This document shows, piece after piece, positions 59,201-63,600 of a DNA stretch of 64,000 nt (position 1 is its first letter; every line of letters starts with the position of its first letter). Source of the stretch: Cristatella mucedo (taxonomy: Eukaryota; Bryozoa; Phylactolaemata; Cristatellidae); contig WPIO01000002.1 in the NCBI GenBank assembly GCA_009760855.2, positions 12,684,001-12,748,000 on the forward strand, given 5' to 3'. Made by a program: the position numbers and the translations under genes. A model generated the notes under the pieces. The model saw only the letters and a program-made list of their open reading frames with translations. It did not search any database and was not told where the DNA came from.

Positions 59201-60350
59201 GTAGGTTATGTACGAAGTTTAGGCGACTGCCGCACCTGATTTGAGCAGTCGCGACCAATTGCTGGCCTTCGGTCAACGACCTGAAGGCGAACCCCCTGAG
59301 CTTTGACTACAGATTACATCCATTTTTTATTTGGCATAGCATCTGTGTTATGGGCGTGTGCCCCCCCCCACCTTGTCACTGAGTCCAGTGCATAGCTTTC
59401 ATCAGCAGGCACTTTGCTTCGATGGCTGCAGGGTTGCATCTGCTGTGCTAATGAAGCTGCTTGCTCCAGCATCGAAAAGTGTGCAGTTCTGTCTCTTTCT
59501 CTGCCATCGTGGAAGCTCAAGCTGGCTAGAGGGATGCATGAGAACTGCTGGTCTGCCCAGGAGCTGTCTCAGGAATTCAGAGGAGCCCCTCCTTTTTTTT
59601 ATTTCTTTTTTACTTCTCACAGCAGTCGTGATTGCAAGTTTTCCTGCACCTTGCAACTGCCTCGCGATGGCTTCAGATCATTTGTTCTTAACTCTTTTAA
59701 CGTACGCCAGTCAACCCCCTCCTCCACCACCCACTGATTCCCGTTGCAGCGATGGACCTCTATGGGCACCACCGTTCGGTGATAATGGCGGCGCTGCCAG
59801 CAAGTATCCCAGGTATGACGGCCACGGACGAACCTATGGCAACTTCTCAGCCAGGCCGTATTCACACGGAGGCGGTGGCAGCACTGCCGAATTTTCGCGC
59901 TACGCTCCTTTCTCACAAAAGATGGGAGTGGGGGCTTCGGGTCTACGCACGCCCGGCGGCCCCGGTGGACTTGACTCTGCCCTGCTCCGCACCGGCGCCG
60001 GTCGAGGAGATTCAGGGGGCCGTGGTGTAAGCCACGAAGTGGTCGAGAGCTCGCGTGACCTGCACGACCGCCAGACGCCTCTTCATCCCCAAGAAACATA
60101 CAATCGGCTTTCGAGCAGCGACTCTTTTCAGTATCAAGCTGTCGGTCGGCAGCCCGTCAGCAGCAAACCTTACGCTCCTTCTCTGCCGAGCGCACCTCAC
60201 GGCCATGCGGCGGCTGATTGGCGCCGGCCTCCCGCCGCGCTGCTCAGCGACCCCTATGGACCAGTAGTAGCTAATGCTCATGGGCGCCACTACCCTGGTG
60301 CAGCGTACGAGCAGCAGAACAATTACGCCTGGGATCCGACTAATTACTGA
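24423..60350 (+). CDS. DHX9: DHX9 / RNA helicase A / Maleless, 27 exons
   Basis: This gene encodes a DExH-box RNA/DNA helicase that unwinds dsRNA, R-loops and structured transcripts in the nucleus. Coding exons: 24423-24545, 24949-25101, 29395-29473, 29592-29701, 30971-31110, 32899-32945, 33780-33913, 38069-38155, 38302-38463, 38590-38664, 43058-43249, 44227-44368, 47123-47205, 47299-47455, 49616-49722, 49948-50161, 50413-50507, 52520-52593, 52887-53039, 53958-54118, 54262-54373, 54494-54661, 54836-55022, 57853-58020, 58131-58246, 58930-59148, 59750-60350. The total is 4059 nt (1352 aa plus stop), close to the roughly 1270-1290 aa of human DHX9 and fly MLE. Domains: dsRBD1 about 5-80, dsRBD2 about 165-250, Trp-rich segment 320-345, RecA1 with GQTGSGKT 401-408 and DEIH 501-504, SAT 533-535, STNIAE 704-709, QRRGRAGR 752-759, HA2 and OB regions to about 1150, then a Gly-rich tail. 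No frameshift or missing catalytic residue was seen. Exons are defined by homology plus splice sites; exons 3 and 4 and the linker are the least conserved. Confidence 0.97.
24949..25101 (+). CDS. DHX9: DHX9 exon 2: second half of dsRBD1
   Basis: Residues 42-92. It contains [17 protein letters not shown], the basic helix start and C-terminal helix that grip dsRNA in dsRBDs; K58 and K59 are the expected RNA contacts. Acceptor ATTACAG, donor GTGAGG, phase 0 at both ends. Confidence 0.96.
25480..26232 (+). mobile_element. Older L2-like copy, 5' part, split by insertion
   Basis: It starts upstream of the catalytic motif, which reads FCADD here instead of YADD. It continues through RT sequence with many frameshifts to RLFEI at about 26230. 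The missing remainder resumes at 27290 after a younger copy. In DHX9 intron 2, sense orientation. Confidence 0.88.
26233..27290 (+). mobile_element. Younger L2-like copy nested in older one
   Basis: It begins at 'cacttgctgcatgtattgatgac' and carries a long clean RT C-terminal frame (26343-26909, then one frameshift into 26575-27033 ending FRTASSGSL). It ends with the 3' UTR and tail at about 27240. It interrupts the copy at 25480-26232/27290-27640. Sense to DHX9. Confidence 0.9.
27290..27640 (+). mobile_element. Older L2-like copy, 3' part
   Basis: It resumes at 'cttttggagaccgtgcatttag' (encoding SFGDRAF), exactly where the part ending at 26232 would continue. It goes on through the C-terminus to the 3' UTR ending near 27640. 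Confidence 0.88.
27641..29394. other. Rest of DHX9 intron 2
   Basis: Mostly unique sequence. 28650-28717 has an L2-type tail (tatacaaatgtattattattatt) on +. An open frame at 28714-28902 (peptide with [15 protein letters not shown] and [15 protein letters not shown]) ends in TGA directly followed by AATAAA at 28903-28908. It has no known domain and may be a retrocopy scrap or an unused terminal exon. Confidence 0.4.
29395..29473 (+). CDS. DHX9: DHX9 exon 3: proline-rich linker
   Basis: Acceptor GTTGTAG, donor GTAAGC. The peptide starts [12 protein letters not shown] and is Pro/Ala-rich like the disordered linker between the two dsRBDs of DHX9. It starts in phase 0 and ends in phase 1, which matches exon 4. 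Homology is weak, so the call rests on phase, position and composition. Confidence 0.8.
29592..29701 (+). CDS. DHX9: DHX9 exon 4: inter-dsRBD linker
   Basis: Acceptor TCTGTAG, donor GTAAGT. It completes the split Gly codon and ends in phase 0 before exon 5. The peptide runs from [13 protein letters not shown] to EKRKWED, hydrophilic linker sequence of unconserved type. Confidence 0.82.
29702..30970. other. DHX9 intron 4, nothing recognised
   Basis: I searched for a further linker exon between exons 4 and 5 and found no in-phase candidate. Confidence 0.4.
30971..31110 (+). CDS. DHX9: DHX9 exon 5: start of dsRBD2
   Basis: Residues 156-201. It includes [13 protein letters not shown] and TVGPDHNR, matching GNWTLENAKARL and QVGPDHNRS in human DHX9. 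The donor GTCAGT splits an AGN codon in phase 2. Confidence 0.96.
31413..31530 (-). mobile_element. tRNA-derived SINE copy 4, partial
   Basis: The minus strand keeps the 3' body ('gctgattcagcagcctcattt' complement) and the B-box region. The head is lost at about 31530. DHX9 intron 5, antisense. Confidence 0.75.
31955..32262 (+). mobile_element. Second non-LTR family, C-terminal fragment
   Basis: It matches the end of the copy at 44430-45795: 'gtcgttggcgatagaagctttcgctctgcaggtcc' is followed by the 'gagatgaagtctgttggctaccgcatg' block. It encodes remnants of GDRSF..SAGPRL..SLP and ends before the (ATTAC)n tail. DHX9 intron 5. Confidence 0.8.
32899..32945 (+). CDS. DHX9: DHX9 exon 6: dsRBD2 beta strands
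   Basis: A 47-nt exon encoding (R)[15 protein letters not shown], homologous to SFIAEMTIYIKQLGR. Acceptor TTTGCAG, donor GTAAGT, phase 2 to phase 1. Confidence 0.95.
33511..33535. repeat. (CT)n microsatellite
   Basis: A short CT run in DHX9 intron 6. Confidence 0.9.
33780..33913 (+). CDS. DHX9: DHX9 exon 7: dsRBD2 C-terminal helix
   Basis: It encodes [17 protein letters not shown] and then [15 protein letters not shown]. Human DHX9 has two Lys in the helix start (NKKLA), whereas here the second is Ile (TKILA), with a Lys three positions later. Acceptor TTTTTAG, donor GTAAGC, ends in phase 0. Confidence 0.96.
34270..36510 (-). mobile_element. Longest L2-like copy, antisense in DHX9 intron 7
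   Basis: On the minus strand it contains the end of the endonuclease/linker (frame 36276-35773, [18 protein letters not shown]), RT fingers and palm ([35 protein letters not shown] in parts), the catalytic segment, thumb and C-terminal blocks, the 3' UTR, and an AAT-rich end at 34270-34300. The catalytic motif reads YADY instead of YADD, and several frameshifts are present, so it is dead. By eye it is very similar to the sense copy at 26233-27290. The 5' end of the element is missing. Confidence 0.92.
36590..37010 (-). mobile_element. Second non-LTR family, 3' fragment
   Basis: Reading minus, it encodes the terminal block ([20 protein letters not shown]) down to a tail of repeated 'attac' units (+ strand 'tgtaatgtaatgtaatgt' at about 36593-36611). 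It abuts the 5' end of the copy at 34270-36510. Confidence 0.85.
37011..38068. other. Rest of DHX9 intron 7
   Basis: A partial SINE at 37870-37993 is the only feature recognised. Confidence 0.4.
37870..37993 (+). mobile_element. tRNA-derived SINE copy 5, 5' truncated
   Basis: It begins within the palindromic arm (gaccgaggtcgtggg) and continues through the B-box region to 'gttaaatcagct'. Sense to DHX9, intron 7. Confidence 0.8.
38069..38155 (+). CDS. DHX9: DHX9 exon 8: linker helix
   Basis: 29 codons. [15 protein letters not shown] aligns with EPYKVNLSQDLEHQ of human DHX9, and IDPVL with LEILP. Acceptor CTTGTAG, donor GTAAGA, phase 0 at both ends. Confidence 0.92.
38302..38463 (+). CDS. DHX9: DHX9 exon 9: Trp-rich transactivation segment
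   Basis: Residues 292-345. It carries [20 protein letters not shown], matching the segment of human DHX9 that binds RNA polymerase II, with W323, W330 and W333 conserved. Acceptor TTGTAG, donor GTTAGT, phase 0 at both ends. Confidence 0.95.
38590..38664 (+). CDS. DHX9: DHX9 exon 10: pre-helicase linker
   Basis: 25 codons. [14 protein letters not shown] aligns with ATPEQISMDLKNEL; the second half ([11 protein letters not shown]) is poorly conserved. The donor GTTAGT at 38665 keeps phase 0. This is the least certain 3' boundary in the helicase half. Confidence 0.85.
38690..38800 (+). mobile_element. Small L2-like RT fragment
   Basis: It encodes a remnant of the thumb/C-terminal block, [16 protein letters not shown], as in the larger copies. 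It lies directly after DHX9 exon 10, in intron 10. Confidence 0.65.
38801..40029. other. DHX9 intron 10, left part, nothing recognised
   Basis: No gene or repeat family member was recognised. Confidence 0.4.
40030..41062 (+). mobile_element. Older L2-like copy, 5' part, split by antisense copy
   Basis: RT remnants run from the region before '[11 protein letters not shown]' through a palm segment ([19 protein letters not shown]), a YADD-type site (VYADDPP) and the thumb start. A 'gcttgatttttt' slippage repeat lies near 40295. It breaks at about 41062. Confidence 0.85.
41063..41462 (-). mobile_element. Short L2-like copy inserted antisense
   Basis: It starts on the + strand with (TAA)n at about 41070 and the family tail, and ends in the C-terminal RT block ([14 protein letters not shown]). 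It is about 400 bp and nearly identical to the 3' end of the copy at 16495. It splits the older sense copy at 40030-41062/41463-42056. Confidence 0.9.
41463..42056 (+). mobile_element. Older L2-like copy, 3' part
   Basis: It resumes at 'gaagctaggcttgtctgtcgtgaa' (ARLVCRE) and decays through the C-terminus to a 3' UTR ending near 42056. Its divergence is greater than that of the insert. Confidence 0.87.
42137..42275 (-). mobile_element. tRNA-derived SINE copy 6
   Basis: Minus-strand copy with the body intact and a shortened palindromic arm ('cacgacctcggtcgtg' on +). DHX9 intron 10, antisense. Confidence 0.85.
43058..43249 (+). CDS. DHX9: DHX9 exon 11: helicase motif I
   Basis: Residues 371-434. 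It carries GQTGSGKT at 401-408, with K407 the ATP-binding Lys, then TQVPQFILD and AECNIIVTQ. It ends CAG|GCAAGT, a GC-type donor; reading on would break the conserved VTQPRR motif, which resumes exactly at exon 12. Confidence 0.96.
43250..43255 (+). promoter_or_regulatory. DHX9: Non-canonical GC splice donor of intron 11
   Basis: The junction reads CAG|GCAAGT. Apart from the C it is a full consensus donor, as is usual for GC-AG introns, and the intron ends in a normal AG at 44225-44226. It is the only non-GT donor among the 26 introns. Confidence 0.9.
43276..43344. repeat. 16-bp minisatellite next to GC donor
   Basis: Four and a third units of 16 bp, each a variant of gtgcacgctcctattg, at 43276, 43292, 43308 and 43324. 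They lie 26 nt inside DHX9 intron 11, whose donor is GC. Confidence 0.95.
43655..43815 (+). mobile_element. SINE with L2-type tail, old
   Basis: A tRNA-like piece (gtaaggtgctcgtcttaaacgatgaaggtcgtgggtcc) runs into 'agattaagttctcaccgagcgctatgcaaatga', an L2-type 3' end. Together they look like a tRNA-headed SINE that borrows the L2 tail. The fragment at about 6240-6365 has the same layout. Confidence 0.6.
44147..44206. repeat. (CT)n microsatellite
   Basis: About 60 bp of CT repeat, 20 nt upstream of the exon 12 acceptor. It may act as the polypyrimidine tract of intron 11. Confidence 0.95.
44227..44368 (+). CDS. DHX9: DHX9 exon 12: motif Ia
   Basis: [17 protein letters not shown] and [19 protein letters not shown] match DHX9 motif Ia and Ib sequence. 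Acceptor CTTGCAG, donor GTAAGT, ends in phase 1. Confidence 0.97.
44430..45795 (+). mobile_element. Second non-LTR family, RT to 3' end
   Basis: In DHX9 intron 12, the frame 44430-44859 encodes [52 protein letters not shown] and [12 protein letters not shown], with an intact YADD catalytic pair. Downstream the frame is broken, but the C-terminal block ([21 protein letters not shown]) and 3' UTR follow. It ends in three ATTAC units at about 45778-45793 and a C-run. The 5' end is truncated. It is clearly distinct in sequence from the AAT-tailed family. Confidence 0.9.
45796..47122. other. Rest of DHX9 intron 12, nothing recognised
   Basis: A G-run at about 46610-46620 and short ATAGTG repeats at about 47050-47075 are the only low-complexity features. 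Confidence 0.4.
47123..47205 (+). CDS. DHX9: DHX9 exon 13: DEIH box
   Basis: [27 protein letters not shown] contains motif II, DEIH, at residues 501-504, which couples ATP hydrolysis to unwinding. Acceptor TTTGCAG, donor GTAAGA, phase 1 to 0. (The sequence is given here in two pieces: [12 protein letters not shown] and [13 protein letters not shown].). Confidence 0.97.
47299..47455 (+). CDS. DHX9: DHX9 exon 14: motif III
   Basis: [17 protein letters not shown] includes motif III, SAT, at 533-535. The exon ends with GRTHPVQ and a split Glu codon before GTACTG. Confidence 0.97.
47456..48807. other. DHX9 intron 14, left part
   Basis: Apart from an L2-type tail read on minus at about 48355-48420 ('atttgtatagcgcactaagagagtcgaat' on +), nothing was recognised. 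Confidence 0.4.
48808..48960 (-). mobile_element. tRNA-derived SINE copy 7, diverged
   Basis: Minus-strand copy with recognisable body ('agaagagccttagcgac' on +) and 'aaacccacgacc' at the B box. The most mutated copy in the window. DHX9 intron 14. Confidence 0.65.
49382..49553 (-). mobile_element. tRNA-derived SINE copy 8, near full length
   Basis: Minus-strand copy from the head (complement of 'catcacggctcacc') to 'agctgatttaacagcc' on +. Its B box is GGTTCAAATCC. It lies about 60 bp upstream of DHX9 exon 15, antisense. Confidence 0.9.
49616..49722 (+). CDS. DHX9: DHX9 exon 15: acidic insert in helicase
   Basis: [20 protein letters not shown] is followed by an acidic linker ([13 protein letters not shown]), like the Asp/Lys-rich insert of human DHX9 at this place. 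Acceptor ATGTAG, donor GTAAGC, phase 1 to 0. Confidence 0.95.
49948..50161 (+). CDS. DHX9: DHX9 exon 16: RecA2 start, motif IV
   Basis: [25 protein letters not shown] and [14 protein letters not shown] match the start of RecA2. The family usually has FLPGW; here it is FLSGW. Acceptor TCTACAG, donor GTACGC, phase 0 to 1. Confidence 0.96.
50413..50507 (+). CDS. DHX9: DHX9 exon 17: RecA2
   Basis: [19 protein letters not shown] corresponds to ILPLHSQIPREEQRKVF. Acceptor TTGGCAG, donor GTACGC, phase 1 to 0. Confidence 0.96.
50508..52519. other. DHX9 intron 17, nothing recognised
   Basis: 2 kb with no repeat family member or exon-like ORF that I could recognise. Confidence 0.4.
52520..52593 (+). 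CDS. DHX9: DHX9 exon 18: motif V
   Basis: [19 protein letters not shown] contains STNIAE at 704-709, which contacts RNA and couples it to ATP. It ends in a split Lys codon before GTACGT. Acceptor ATTGTAG. Confidence 0.96.
52887..53039 (+). CDS. DHX9: DHX9 exon 19: motif VI
   Basis: [20 protein letters not shown] leads into [15 protein letters not shown]. Motif [10 protein letters not shown] is at 752-759 with both Arg fingers. Acceptor TTTACAG, donor GTACGT, phase 2 to 2. Confidence 0.97.
53040..53957. other. DHX9 intron 19
   Basis: Possible remnant of the ATTAC-tailed non-LTR family at about 53270-53440 (shares 'ctgctacttctatgctac' and 'aaaactcttctgc'-like words), otherwise nothing. Confidence 0.35.
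53958..54118 (+). CDS. DHX9: DHX9 exon 20: winged-helix / HA2 start
   Basis: [29 protein letters not shown] and MQPPPLDAI match ETHMTPEMFRTPLHEIAL and IEPPPLDAV of human DHX9. Acceptor TTGGCAG, donor GTGAGT, phase 2 to 1. Confidence 0.97.
54262..54373 (+). CDS. DHX9: DHX9 exon 21: HA2 (ratchet) domain
   Basis: [20 protein letters not shown] followed by KMLIYGCIF is the classic DEAH-helicase HA2 signature. Acceptor CTTCAG, donor GTGAGG, phase 1 to 2. Confidence 0.97.
54494..54661 (+). CDS. DHX9: DHX9 exon 22: HA2 domain
   Basis: [19 protein letters not shown] and [16 protein letters not shown] align with VGDAICTIAAATCFPEPF and SDHVALLSVFQAW. Acceptor TTGCAG, donor GTGAGT, phase 2 to 2. Confidence 0.97.
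54836..55022 (+). CDS. DHX9: DHX9 exon 23: HA2 end
   Basis: [20 protein letters not shown] and [12 protein letters not shown], then GPDSNLDV, align with human RFCEHKRLNMATLRMT, ILINSGFPEDC and GPDNNLDV. Acceptor CTGTAG, donor GTGAGT, phase 2 to 0. Confidence 0.97.
55370..57300 (-). mobile_element. Old L2-like copy, antisense, split by SINE
   Basis: Minus-strand copy in DHX9 intron 23. An AAT-rich end and degraded tail lie at 55370-55470. The 3' UTR and RT C-terminus are mostly lost. RT middle remnants run from 56000 to 56700 ('ctagattgtgcttggcgattacatcag', 'gataatatcaaatgccaccgaaaactcc' complements), with a decayed 5' part to about 57300. A SINE sits at 55826-55990. Confidence 0.8.
55826..55990 (+). 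mobile_element. tRNA-derived SINE copy 9, near full length
   Basis: + strand copy with a perfect B box (GGTTCGAATCC) and intact body ending 'gttaaatcagct'. It is inserted within the antisense L2-like copy. By eye it is the closest match to the copy at 21255-21425. Confidence 0.92.
57301..57852. other. End of DHX9 intron 23
   Basis: A short imperfect tandem repeat (ttctattctatcaca-like) at about 57320-57371. Nothing else recognised. Confidence 0.4.
57853..58020 (+). CDS. DHX9: DHX9 exon 24: OB-fold start
   Basis: [20 protein letters not shown] and [11 protein letters not shown] match GVYPNVCYHKEKRKILT and [10 protein letters not shown]. Acceptor TTGCAG, donor GTCAGA, phase 0 at both ends. 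Confidence 0.97.
58131..58246 (+). CDS. DHX9: DHX9 exon 25: OB-fold
   Basis: [20 protein letters not shown] then LFACKSV and VVLDNW match IRTRAISAKGMTLVTPLQLL and VLVDDW. Acceptor CTTTTTAG, donor GTAAGC, ends in a split Trp codon. Confidence 0.97.
58735..58921 (+). mobile_element. L2-like 3' UTR fragment
   Basis: It starts at 'cacagcatttagtggatctttgtgattcgtcc' and ends in the family tail with 'cattattgtta' at 58921. It is sense to DHX9 and its end supplies the sequence just before the exon 26 acceptor at 58928-58929. Confidence 0.85.
58930..59148 (+). CDS. DHX9: DHX9 exon 26: end of OB-fold region
   Basis: [20 protein letters not shown] and [13 protein letters not shown] align with LQISHEAAACITGLRAAMEAL and VEVTKQP. 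The acceptor CCTCCTAG lies only a few bases after the tail of an L2-like element (58735-58921), so mobile DNA sits right at the splice site. Donor GTAAGA. Confidence 0.93.
59149..59749. other. DHX9 intron 26
   Basis: It contains a C-run at about 59362-59370. The reading frame of exon 27 is open back to 59358, but splice phase and homology place the acceptor at 59749. Confidence 0.6.
59750..60350 (+). CDS. DHX9: DHX9 exon 27: glycine-rich C-terminal tail
   Basis: This terminal exon of 200 codons plus TGA runs from [14 protein letters not shown] through [14 protein letters not shown] and [11 protein letters not shown] to AWDPTNY. It is Gly-, Tyr-, Pro- and His-rich and disordered, like the tail of DHX9, but has few RGG repeats. 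The acceptor is CCGTTGCAG. The frame is open far upstream (to 59358), but that part is intron by phase and homology. Confidence 0.9.
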
Positions 60351-60500
60351 TTCTTGCGATCACTTTGGTGTGCCTTAGTTTTCTTTTAGAAGCACATCCA
60401 GAGCTTGCTCCTACTTGCAGTGCATGCAGGGAGTGCTCAAGTGGGCATATTTATTTTATGTCAGCTGATTGGTAACTCAAAATAAACACACCCTGTTGAT
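60351..60500 (+). promoter_or_regulatory. DHX9: DHX9 3' UTR with polyadenylation signal
   Basis: A perfect AATAAA lies at 60481-60486, about 130 nt after the stop. A GT-rich stretch follows at about 60492-60512, fitting a cleavage site near 60500. This gives a short 3' UTR. Confidence 0.8.
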
Positions 60501-62099
60501 TCTGCTGGATTGCATATTACTGTACTATTAACCGTGCAATCTTTGCATCTGCTCGATTGCATCCGTTTAAACTGTCAATTCATACTCACCTGGAACGAAT
60601 ACGAAATAACAGAAACGAGATGGAGAAAAGCTGACACGATGCAAAACACGCCCTCGGGCCACAGCTCGCTTAGATATGAGAGGGGCCTTACTCTCAACGT
60701 GACAGCCAAATATTTATGTTATCAGTGGCAAAACTAAGGCTCTACCTAGCTGAATGGGGCAGTTATCATAAATCAGTTGGAAGAATTCGATAAGTGTGAA
60801 GAAAAATGGTTCAGGTCACCGACGTGTTGGATATTGCAAATCAAGGTGAATGGATCGAGTAAGTAGAATGGATAGCCACAGTGAGTCCCTGGCCTACTCT
60901 TGGTGCAGAAATGCAGATCCTGACGACCGCAACAGCCACAGGCTGGAATAAAGGAAGATGCAGAGAGCAATAATCTCGACCTGCAACGTGCCCTCCTGAT
61001 TTCCTCTAAAGGCTAGCAATGTGCTGTTGTTGGTTGAGGAAGGTAACCAGCTGGAACCCCAGACAGTGGCCACTGTGGTGAACACCTGGCTGTGGCTGCC
61101 ATACGTCCCTTGTTCCACACTTGGCACACTCGCACTGGAGATAAAGTGCTGAATTTGAACCAGGTCGTGTGCTTTGTTAATGAGCATTTGTAATCATGCC
61201 CAAAACGATGAAGGCAGCTGGACTTCGTGAAAGGTAAAATGCACACTTAACCCGAGACTACGTGGCGTCACTGTTCTAATACATTGGATGTCACGGATGC
61301 TGGCTTTGGAGAAATTGGCCAGCAGCTACCTTGAGGTACTTCGGGGTCTTGGAGGTTAAGTGTGCTAGTGGTGCAGGGCCCCGGAAAAAAATTGAAGATT
61401 TTCCGAAAGACGTGTTTTTAACGTCCTAAAGGATCAAGCTCTTTTTTTGTAGTGAGCAGTTTAATTTTGATTGTTATTGCTGATACTAGGGTGGAAGGGC
61501 TCAATCAGCAAGTTCAGTTAGATCGGTTGCAGAACATGTCAGATCTTACGAGTAGTGATGGTGGCCATCTTTTCATTTTGGCAAGCCAGAGAAAAACTTG
61601 CGAGGCCACTGCAAGCCCACTCGGCAATGGCTTGTGTTAGGGCGAAGTGTATTATTGATATAAAACAGTTTGTCCGTGCTGCCTAAGAAAAGGCAATATT
61701 TCAACAAGATATTGTGAACTATAGCTCGATGGAAAGGGCCGAATGGCAAGATTATATTAAACATTTAACGTTTGCCGTTATCCGTGTCCATGCGATTACA
61801 TGCAGAAGATTGGTGGAGACCACGGAGCTAGCGGCTGGATCGAGTATCCCAGATTGCTACCAGACGCTGGTTGATGCTTCATGGTAGTATTAGTGCCGGG
61901 CGACTGTTTTATATGTAAAATTACATCTTGACCGACAACAGACTCGCTCTCTCAAACTAGAGAGTGTTAGTACCTTCGTGTTTATCTGGTACAATTCTTA
62001 GTTTTATCTGAATCGGAAGTTAATGTGCTTTTACTATTATGTGATGACATTCCGGTTGATGTTATTTCTATATTGCATGCTATCACTATCCCGTTGTTT
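60501..62099. other. Intergenic, nothing recognised
   Basis: Downstream of the DHX9 polyadenylation signal. ORFs are short and lack splice support or domains. Confidence 0.4.
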
Positions 62100-62262
62100 A
62101 CATGTTGACACTGTGCATGTCACCTGTAACCAAGTCATGCATCTTGACATTGTTCGTGCTACCACTAATACATTTGGGCATGCTTACTTTACAGCATGTG
62201 TAAAGTGCCTAGAACAAAACCAAGTTCTCTGAGAGTGTTATACCAATGTATTATCATTATTT
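62100..62262 (+). mobile_element. L2-like 3' UTR fragment
   Basis: It contains 'catgttgacactgtgcatgtcacc' and the tail 'agttctctgagagtgttataccaatgtattatcattatt'. 3' UTR only. Confidence 0.85.
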
Positions 62263-63389
62263 TGTTTGTTGTTTGTATTGTAGTGAAATTAAATTGCACC
62301 GAGCCATCATTGGTTGTTTCCCTTGAATTGTATTAGTGATGATTAAATTTCATTGTGCAAAACCCAATTACGATTTGTGCTGATTAGTTAATTTTTCTGA
62401 AGATTTTTGGGTTTTTTTCGTGTAAATTTTGGCCGTTTGAGCATTTGGCTTTTTGGACAGATTTTGGCCTTTCCTGCAGATTTTTGCCCTTTTACGCGGA
62501 TTTGGACTTTCTTTCAAGAGCCCATATGCAATAATAACTCTTAATATTAATACAAAAGAGGGTGCGATTCGGTTGAGGTGCGTAAGCAAGAGACTTTTAC
62601 AGTAAAAAAACAAAGAGCGTGAAGAAATTTTGGAGAGCACGTGAGATCAAATTGAGTCATCCCAGCCGTTCAACCCAACCTCCTGCCTCACATAGCATCT
62701 TTAGTCCCCTCCTCCTGGATGCCCTATAGCCGTCGGCTATGGGGCTTCGAGCTGGCAATGGGAGAGTCAATGACATATACTGATGTACTGCCTTAAATTA
62801 TATTTTTCTATCTGGCCATGCCTTAGGTATAAAAGGATTGCTGTTCGTGTCAATGAGTGCATCTGCCCATGCGCAGGCAGCCAAGTTTGCATGAGTGCGT
62901 TTTCGTGTGGATATGCATTACATACGTAAGTGGACAGCATGCTTTGAGGCAAACTGTGACAGTATTGTGAGTAATGCCACCTGTGCGAGCCACCGGGGCT
63001 GTGCTTGCTTGCATTGTCGCAGACGACGGTCATGTTTGCTGCAGCAGACGCAAGCATCGGCTCTTTAATTAACCCAGAGCCCTTCAGTTTGGGTCCGGCG
63101 TTCATGTAGAGCTTTTCGGCATTAGTCCATAGTAGTCTCGAGAACCTCTTCCAGCGGCTTTGAGGTTTGATCTGAACGTAGCAGCCGTTGACACTAAAGG
63201 CTCTCTCAAGGCTATAGGGCCTCCAAGGAGGGGCTGCGGGTTTACTCAGGGTTCCAGAGGAATGTCGTGCGTGAAGGCGCAGAAATTCAAAAGTTTTCAG
63301 CAGGAATGATCTACTTTTTGCGAAAGTGTTGAAAACGCTGCTAGATGTGCTCGAATCACGCGACCAATATTCAGTTCGGTTTCGACTGG
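62263..63389. other. Intergenic, nothing recognised
   Basis: A Lys-rich minus ORF (62640-62368) comes from a pyrimidine-rich stretch. A short hairpin (ccctatagccg / cggctatgggg) lies at 62721-62744. Confidence 0.4.
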
Positions 63390-63600
63390 AGGCTGTCGTT
63401 TGGTTCGCACAGCAGAGAGCCAGCCGATGCCCAACACCGACAGTTTATTACCGCGGCTCCCCTCGGCCCCTACTCTCGCTTGACTCGTCTCCTCGACCCT
63501 GGCTGTCCCTTGGCCGACCCCGATGGTGAATCCACCATCTGGGTGGATTCACCAGCGGGTTATCGCCCTGTGTCAACGCCTAATTAGAAGCTGACCACAG
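63390..63600 (-). mobile_element. Diverged relative of the 7-9 kb LTR
   Basis: The + strand repeats the LTR landmarks in the same order: 'gagagccagccgatg', 'aac..cgacagtttatt', 'ccgaccccgatggtga', 'tccaccatctgg' and 'gccctgtgtc'. There are large differences between them and a local duplication ('ccaccatctgggtggattcacc'). No partner LTR or gag is seen inside the window, so it is a solo or partial LTR of a related family; the element may also extend right past 63600. Confidence 0.75.

Noticed and set aside
59358-59749. Upstream extension of the last DHX9 exon
   Set aside because: Open by chance; the conserved frame from exon 26 joins at the acceptor at 59749 with correct phase, and the upstream peptide has no DHX9 similarity.
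62368-62640. Lys-rich minus-strand ORF
   Set aside because: Low-complexity product of a pyrimidine-rich stretch with no splice or domain support.
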